A DNA stretch of 64,000 bases from Roseiflexus sp. RS-1. Lineage in GTDB: Bacteria > Chloroflexota > Chloroflexia > Chloroflexales > Roseiflexaceae. Numbering within the stretch: the first letter of the stretch is position 1; each line of letters starts with the position of its first letter. Under the pieces are notes generated by a model. That model worked only from the letters and a program-made list of their open reading frames with translations. It made no database searches and was not told the origin of the DNA. Location of the stretch: NCBI RefSeq assembly GCF_000016665.1, contig NC_009523.1, forward strand, positions 5,083,501 through 5,147,500. The letters are read 5' to 3'. The position numbers were made by a program, and so were the translations under genes. Positions 61,972-64,000 of this stretch are shown here, one piece after another.

Positions 61972-62000
61972 GCAGGGGCGGGTTCATATCCCGCCCCTGC
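61972..62000 (+). promoter_or_regulatory. Stem-loop between binding-protein and ATPase genes
   Basis: GCAGGGGCGGG (61972-61982), 7-base loop, CCCGCCCCTGC (61990-62000): a perfect 11-bp stem without a T run. In such operons a stem like this often protects the abundant binding-protein mRNA; it may also partly stop transcription. Confidence 0.6.
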
Positions 62001-62095
62001 ACATGTGAGCAGCGCGAGGTCTCGCAGCAGGCGCTACAGGTTGCAGTACAATTCCTTCAGAGATTGGTGAAACGCATCATACGCCGGACTCCGGC

Positions 62096-62866
62096 ATGGA
62101 TACCGATATTGTTCTCGAAACTCGCAGCCTGACCAAAGCCTTTGGTGCGCTGGTAGCGGTGGATCGTGTGAGTATCAGGGTTCGCAGACGTTCGCTGCAT
62201 GCCATTATCGGTCCCAACGGCGCGGGGAAAACCACGCTGTTCAACCTGTTGAGCGGCAACCTGGAACCGACCAGCGGACAGGTTCTGTTCAAGGGGCGCG
62301 ACATCACCCGTCAGCCAGTCCACCGAACCATTCATCTGGGCATCGGTCGTTCTTTCCAGATTACCAACATCTTTCCCAATCTCACCGTTTTCGAGAACAT
62401 CCGTCTGGCAGCGCAGGCGACGGGCGGCGACAACTTCAAGTTCTGGCGTCCAGCAGCGCATTTCAAAAGGTATGAAGCGCGCGCCTGGGAGGTGATCGAG
62501 AAGGTGGGGCTGAAAGAACGCGCATTCGCACCGGCGCGCACCCTGCCGCATGGCGATCAGCGCAAACTGGAACTGGGCATGATCCTGGCGCCTGATCCGG
62601 AGGTGCTGCTGCTCGACGAACCGACCGCCGGAATGGCCGCCGAACAGGTGCCCGAACTGATTGCGCTCATCCAGGACATTCAGCGCAGTGGCGAGAAAAC
62701 CGTCATGCTGGTGGAACACAACATGAACGTGGTGATGAGCGTTTCCGATACCATTACGGTGATGCATCAGGGGCGCGTGCTTGCCGAAGGAACGCCTGCT
62801 GAAATCGCGGCGAATGAAGAAGTGCAAACTGCCTATCTGGGTGGACTGTATCAGTTGAGCATGTAA
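62096..62866 (+). CDS. livG: ABC transporter ATP-binding protein, LivG-like
   Basis: 256 residues. IGPNGAGKTTLFNLLSGNLE (Walker A), RSFQITNIFPNLTVFENIRL (Q-loop region), TLPHGDQRKLELGMILA (variant signature in place of LSYGQQR), VLLLDEPTAGMAAEQVPELI (Walker B) and VEHNMNVVMSVSDTITVMHQ (His switch) are typical of LivG/UrtD. The end (EVQTAYLGGLYQLSM) is family-like. It works with the LivF-like protein 9 bases downstream. Confidence 0.93.
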   Translation: MDTDIVLETRSLTKAFGALVAVDRVSIRVRRRSLHAIIGPNGAGKTTLFNLLSGNLEPTSGQVLFKGRDITRQPVHRTIHLGIGRSFQITNIFPNLTVFENIRLAAQATGGDNFKFWRPAAHFKRYEARAWEVIEKVGLKERAFAPARTLPHGDQRKLELGMILAPDPEVLLLDEPTAGMAAEQVPELIALIQDIQRSGEKTVMLVEHNMNVVMSVSDTITVMHQGRVLAEGTPAEIAANEEVQTAYLGGLYQLSM

Positions 62867-62875
62867 CCTGAACTC

Positions 62876-63580
62876 ATGACGCAGATTCTGGAACTTCACG
62901 ACATTCATACCTTTATCGGGCAATACCATATTTTGCAGGGAGTGAGCTTCACCGTTCCCGTGGGATCAATCACTGCGTTACTCGGGCGTAACGGGGCGGG
63001 CAAAACCACCACGCTCAAGACGATAATGGGATTGACGCCACCGCGTATCGGCGAGATTCGTTTTGAAGGTCGCAGAATCAACGGCATGCGCCCCTTCGAG
63101 ATTGCTTCGCTAGGGATTGGTTTTGTGCCGGAGCATCGCGCTATTTTCCGCGATCTGACCGTCGAGGAGAATTTGAAAATTGCCGAACGCAAAAAAGGCG
63201 ATTATGTGCGCAAACAGGAGATGATCTTCTCCCTTTTCCCCGATCTCAAGCGCCTGATCCATCTGCGTGGCGCCAATTTGTCGGGCGGGCAGCAGCAAAT
63301 GCTGGCGATCGCGCGTGCACTGGTCGCCGATAACCGTTTGCTGTTGATCGACGAACCAAGCGAAGGGTTAGCGCCGGTCGTCATCGAAGGACTGATCGGC
63401 GCCATTCGCCATCTGGCTGCCGACAGCACTGTTGTCCTGGTCGAACAGAACTTTCTGGTCGCCAGTCAACTGGCGGAGTATTATGTCATCATCGAAGAAG
63501 GGCGATCGGTGCAGAGTGGCCGTATGCAGGAGTTGGTGAACGATAAAGCGGCGATTCACCGTTATTTAGGGGCAGCGTAA
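62876..63580 (+). CDS. livF: ABC transporter ATP-binding protein, LivF-like
   Basis: 234 residues. LLGRNGAGKTTTLKTIMGLT (Walker A), PEHRAIFRDLTVEENLKIA (Q-loop), ANLSGGQQQMLAIARALVAD (signature), LLLIDEPSEGLAPVVIEGLI (Walker B) and LVEQNFLVASQLAEYYVIIE (switch) are the LivF set. The closely spaced starts and stops of 62096-63591 show one operon. Confidence 0.94.
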   Translation: MTQILELHDIHTFIGQYHILQGVSFTVPVGSITALLGRNGAGKTTTLKTIMGLTPPRIGEIRFEGRRINGMRPFEIASLGIGFVPEHRAIFRDLTVEENLKIAERKKGDYVRKQEMIFSLFPDLKRLIHLRGANLSGGQQQMLAIARALVADNRLLLIDEPSEGLAPVVIEGLIGAIRHLAADSTVVLVEQNFLVASQLAEYYVIIEEGRSVQSGRMQELVNDKAAIHRYLGAA

Positions 63581-63590
63581 GAGGCGGCTC

Positions 63591-64000
63591 ATGGAACAGA
63601 TACCGGCGATCATGCGCAAAAACCTGGTGTTGATCATCACCCTGGCAGTCATGCTCATGCTCTTTGTTGCAGCCGCAAGCGGTATGAGCTGGCAGGATTT
63701 CGTCATAACCCTGTTGCGTGGTCTGGCAGTGGGAGCGTTGACATTCCTGGTGGCGTCCGGTTTTTCGCTTATCTTTGGGTTGCTCGACGTGCTCAATCTG
63801 GCGCACGGCACACTTTTCATGGTTGGCGCGTACATTGGCTGGACAGTGTATGTACGTCCTGATACATTTGTGGATATTCTGACGCCGCTTGCGCTGATCA
63901 TCAGTGGATTCACGCTGGGGGACGTATGGAGACTGCTGGCGCGGCGCGTACCGCAGTCGGGCGTGTGGAGGCGGGTGTTGCCGTGGGTGGCGATCATGCC
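63591..64000 (+). CDS. livH: ABC transporter permease, LivH-like, 3' truncated by window edge
   Basis: ATG 63591 opens a frame of 136 codons that runs off the right edge. After an N-terminal membrane helix (VLIITLAVMLMLFVAAASG), the conserved LivH start appears: GLAVGALTFLVASGFSLIFG, LLDVLNLAHGTLFMVGAYIG. An unusual polar stretch follows (DVWRLLARRVPQSGVWRR), longer than in typical LivH loops. The rest lies outside the window. Confidence 0.9.
   Translation, partial: MEQIPAIMRKNLVLIITLAVMLMLFVAAASGMSWQDFVITLLRGLAVGALTFLVASGFSLIFGLLDVLNLAHGTLFMVGAYIGWTVYVRPDTFVDILTPLALIISGFTLGDVWRLLARRVPQSGVWRRVLPWVAIM

Overview
The window reads as chromosome of a filamentous anoxygenic phototroph of the Chloroflexi, most like Roseiflexus. 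This rests on gene content and style: high GC, a DUF2089/DUF4097 operon, a SURF1-like protein, Rex, an ANTAR regulator, Liv-type ABC genes, and very large GT2/GT4 glycosyltransferases among families of GC-rich interspersed repeats. The genus is an inference, not a database match. I found no tRNA, rRNA, CRISPR array or prophage.

Left part (1-21.7 kb, mostly + strand), housekeeping: the end of argJ overlapping a YfhO-like membrane protein; a promoter-led operon of a 63-aa protein, a DUF2089 zinc-ribbon protein, a SHOCT-like protein and a 714-aa DUF4097-type repeat protein; glmS preceded by a recognisable glmS ribozyme; a ferrochelatase-family gene; a convergent DNA methyltransferase/nuclease pair (putative restriction-modification); an HlyD-type adaptor; a TIGR00266/AIM24 protein; a small membrane protein; clpC; a SURF1-like protein; an alpha/beta hydrolase.

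Middle part (21.8-57.4 kb, almost all - strand), a surface-polysaccharide cluster: several GT2, GT4 and GT-C enzymes, nucleotide-sugar genes (nucleotidyltransferase, three SDR epimerase/dehydratases, an RmlC-type epimerase), a flippase-like protein, methyltransferases, and a Wzm/Wzt-type ABC exporter. Two proteins stand out: an 883-aa Wzt-like ATPase with two methyltransferase domains fused to its C-terminus, and a 1032-aa methyltransferase + alpha/alpha-toroid + GT2 + helical-repeat protein whose tail is built from 84-bp (28-residue) tandem repeats. By analogy with WbdD/Wzt of the E. coli O9a system they may form a cap, measure and export machine. The cluster is littered with two identical IS5-like elements (one splits a membrane-protein gene), three MNT-HEPN gene pairs, one with a frameshift, and several repeat families (called R1-R4 here).

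Right part (57.5-64 kb): a membrane-anchored protein and an ANTAR response regulator facing divergently from rex, then a branched-chain-amino-acid/amide-type ABC operon (lipoprotein binding protein, two ATPases, start of the permease) running off the window.
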